This document shows positions 6,118 to 6,947 of a DNA stretch of 6,947 nucleotides, piece by piece. How positions within the stretch are numbered: position 1 is the first letter of the stretch; every line of letters begins with the position of its first letter. The stretch comes from Caulobacteraceae bacterium. Lineage in GTDB: Bacteria > Pseudomonadota > Alphaproteobacteria > Caulobacterales > Caulobacteraceae. The stretch covers positions 696-7,642 of the forward strand of contig PLFA01000102.1 of the NCBI GenBank assembly GCA_003136615.1. The letters run 5' to 3'. Made by a program: the position numbers and the translations under genes. Under the pieces are notes generated by a model. That model saw only the letters and a program-made list of their open reading frames with translations, ran no database searches and had not been told where the DNA came from.

Positions 6118-6947
6118 CTACCCGTCGATCTTGATCGGCACGAAGCGCGAGACGCCGCCACGATTGATCTCCAGCGGAATGCTGGTGCGACCGTCCTTCT
6201 TCCATGAGGCGAGGGCGGCGTTCAGATCGGCGAGGCTCGTCACCTCCCGGTCGCCGGCGCGCACGATCACGTCGCCGCGTTTCACGCCCTTATCGCCCGC
6301 GTCGGAGGAGTCCTTCACCGATTGCACGACCACGCCATGGGTCGCCGGCGCGATGCCATAGGTCTGACGGGCCGGCGCGTCGATGGGGGCGATGATCATG
6401 CCCAGCACGGATTTATGCGCCGGCGCCGCGGCGCCGGAGTCATCGTTCTGGTCATCACCACCCGCGCCGCCGTTCTGGGCCAGTTGCGCTTCGGAAGGCC
6501 GAAGCCCCGCCGTGACCGTCACGGTGCGCGGCTTGCCGTCGCGATAGATGTCCAGGGCGATCTTGCCGCCGGCCGCGACCTTGGCCACTTCGCGGGTCAG
6601 TTCATTGGCGTTGGTGACGGGCTTGCCATTGACGGCCACCACCACATCGCCCTCGGCCAGGCCCGCCTTGGCCGCGGGACCGCCAGGAACGAGGCCCGCG
6701 ACAATCGCGCCCTTCTTGCCATCCAGGCCCCAGGAGGTCGCCATCTCGTCGTTGAGGTCCTGGATCGTGGCGCCGATGAAGCCGCGCTGGATCTTGTGGC
6801 CTTCCATCAGTTGTTTGGTGATGGTCTCGGCGATATCGGCGGGAATATCGAAGCCAATCCCCACCGAGCCGCCGGAGGGCGAGAAGATGGCGGTATTGAC
6901 GCCGATTACCCGGCCATAGGTGTCGAAGGTCGGGCCGCCGGAATTGC
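6118..6947 (-). CDS. degP: HtrA/DegP-type periplasmic serine protease (Do family), C-terminal 275 residues, N-terminus beyond right edge
   Basis: This family degrades or refolds misfolded envelope proteins in the periplasm. The visible frame begins with the last two bases of a Gly codon followed by NSGGP, the motif around the catalytic serine, at 6945-6931. The signal peptide, His and Asp of the triad lie off the window. Next comes the rest of the protease domain with GVNTAIFSP and GIGFDIP (about residues 15-34). PDZ1 spans about 53-150, with RGFIGATIQ and GLAEGDVVVAVNG. A Gly/Asp/Asn-rich low-complexity linker follows (about 151-168), then PDZ2 (about 178-272), with GVKRGDVIVRAGD. Two PDZ domains point to DegP/DegQ rather than DegS. 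The symbol is given for the family; DegP and DegQ cannot be separated here. It ends with TAG at 6118-6120 and is followed by the regulator, a pairing that fits an envelope-stress response. Its promoter is outside the window. Confidence 0.93.
   Translation of the reverse strand, partial: NSGGPTFDTYGRVIGVNTAIFSPSGGSVGIGFDIPADIAETITKQLMEGHKIQRGFIGATIQDLNDEMATSWGLDGKKGAIVAGLVPGGPAAKAGLAEGDVVVAVNGKPVTNANELTREVAKVAAGGKIALDIYRDGKPRTVTVTAGLRPSEAQLAQNGGAGGDDQNDDSGAAAPAHKSVLGMIIAPIDAPARQTYGIAPATHGVVVQSVKDSSDAGDKGVKRGDVIVRAGDREVTSLADLNAALASWKKDGRTSIPLEINRGGVSRFVPIKIDG

Noticed and set aside
6090..6161. Upstream GTG start adding 24 residues to the response regulator
   Set aside because: The extension is encoded inside the protease gene and has arginine- and serine-rich shadow composition. 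The receiver fold begins canonically at the ATG at 6089.
1..6947. CRISPR array, tRNA/rRNA, insertion sequence ends, attachment sites or a multi-gene novel defence system
   Set aside because: I saw no regularly spaced repeats, no tRNA-like cloverleaf, no paired terminal repeats and no intact mobility gene. Only the short RT-like remnant hints at such a system.

Overview
The window reads as chromosomal DNA from a GC-rich alphaproteobacterium. The layout HtrA/DegP-type protease, OmpR-family regulator, sensor kinase, glnE, together with the sequence style of these proteins, suggests Caulobacterales or a close relative. That placement is inferred from memory of the families and was not tested by a search. 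All confident genes lie on the minus strand, so transcription runs from right to left.

Right to left, positions 6947-1091 hold one compact block. It starts with the C-terminal part of a periplasmic HtrA/DegP-type serine protease (cut by the right edge exactly at its catalytic GNSGGP motif). A 223-residue OmpR/PhoB-type response regulator follows after 28 nt, a HAMP-containing two-transmembrane histidine kinase after 38 nt, and then the 962-residue bifunctional glutamine synthetase adenylyltransferase/deadenylylase GlnE. The kinase stop and the glnE start overlap as ATGA, which points to translational coupling. The likely picture is an envelope-stress module (protease plus two-component system) whose transcript also carries the enzyme that sets glutamine synthetase activity in response to nitrogen status.

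Positions 810-1090 are non-coding or decayed. Next to the left gene there is a reasonable promoter overlapped by an inverted repeat (half-site TTAGAnnnCA), which looks like a repressor operator. Further right there is a short plus-strand reading frame with a VDFLGFRV motif that resembles the C-terminal part of a bacterial reverse transcriptase, probably a remnant. A tight GC hairpin lies downstream of glnE.

Positions 809-1 encode the N-terminal 269 residues of a Rieske non-heme iron oxygenase alpha subunit, with all four [2Fe-2S] ligands and the mononuclear iron-site motif intact. It runs off the left edge. It has its own promoter and ribosome binding site, and its codon use is visibly less GC-biased than that of the block to its right. 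Together with the reverse transcriptase-like remnant, this suggests a junction between conserved chromosome (ending at glnE) and an accessory segment. I found no RNA gene, CRISPR array or intact mobile element.
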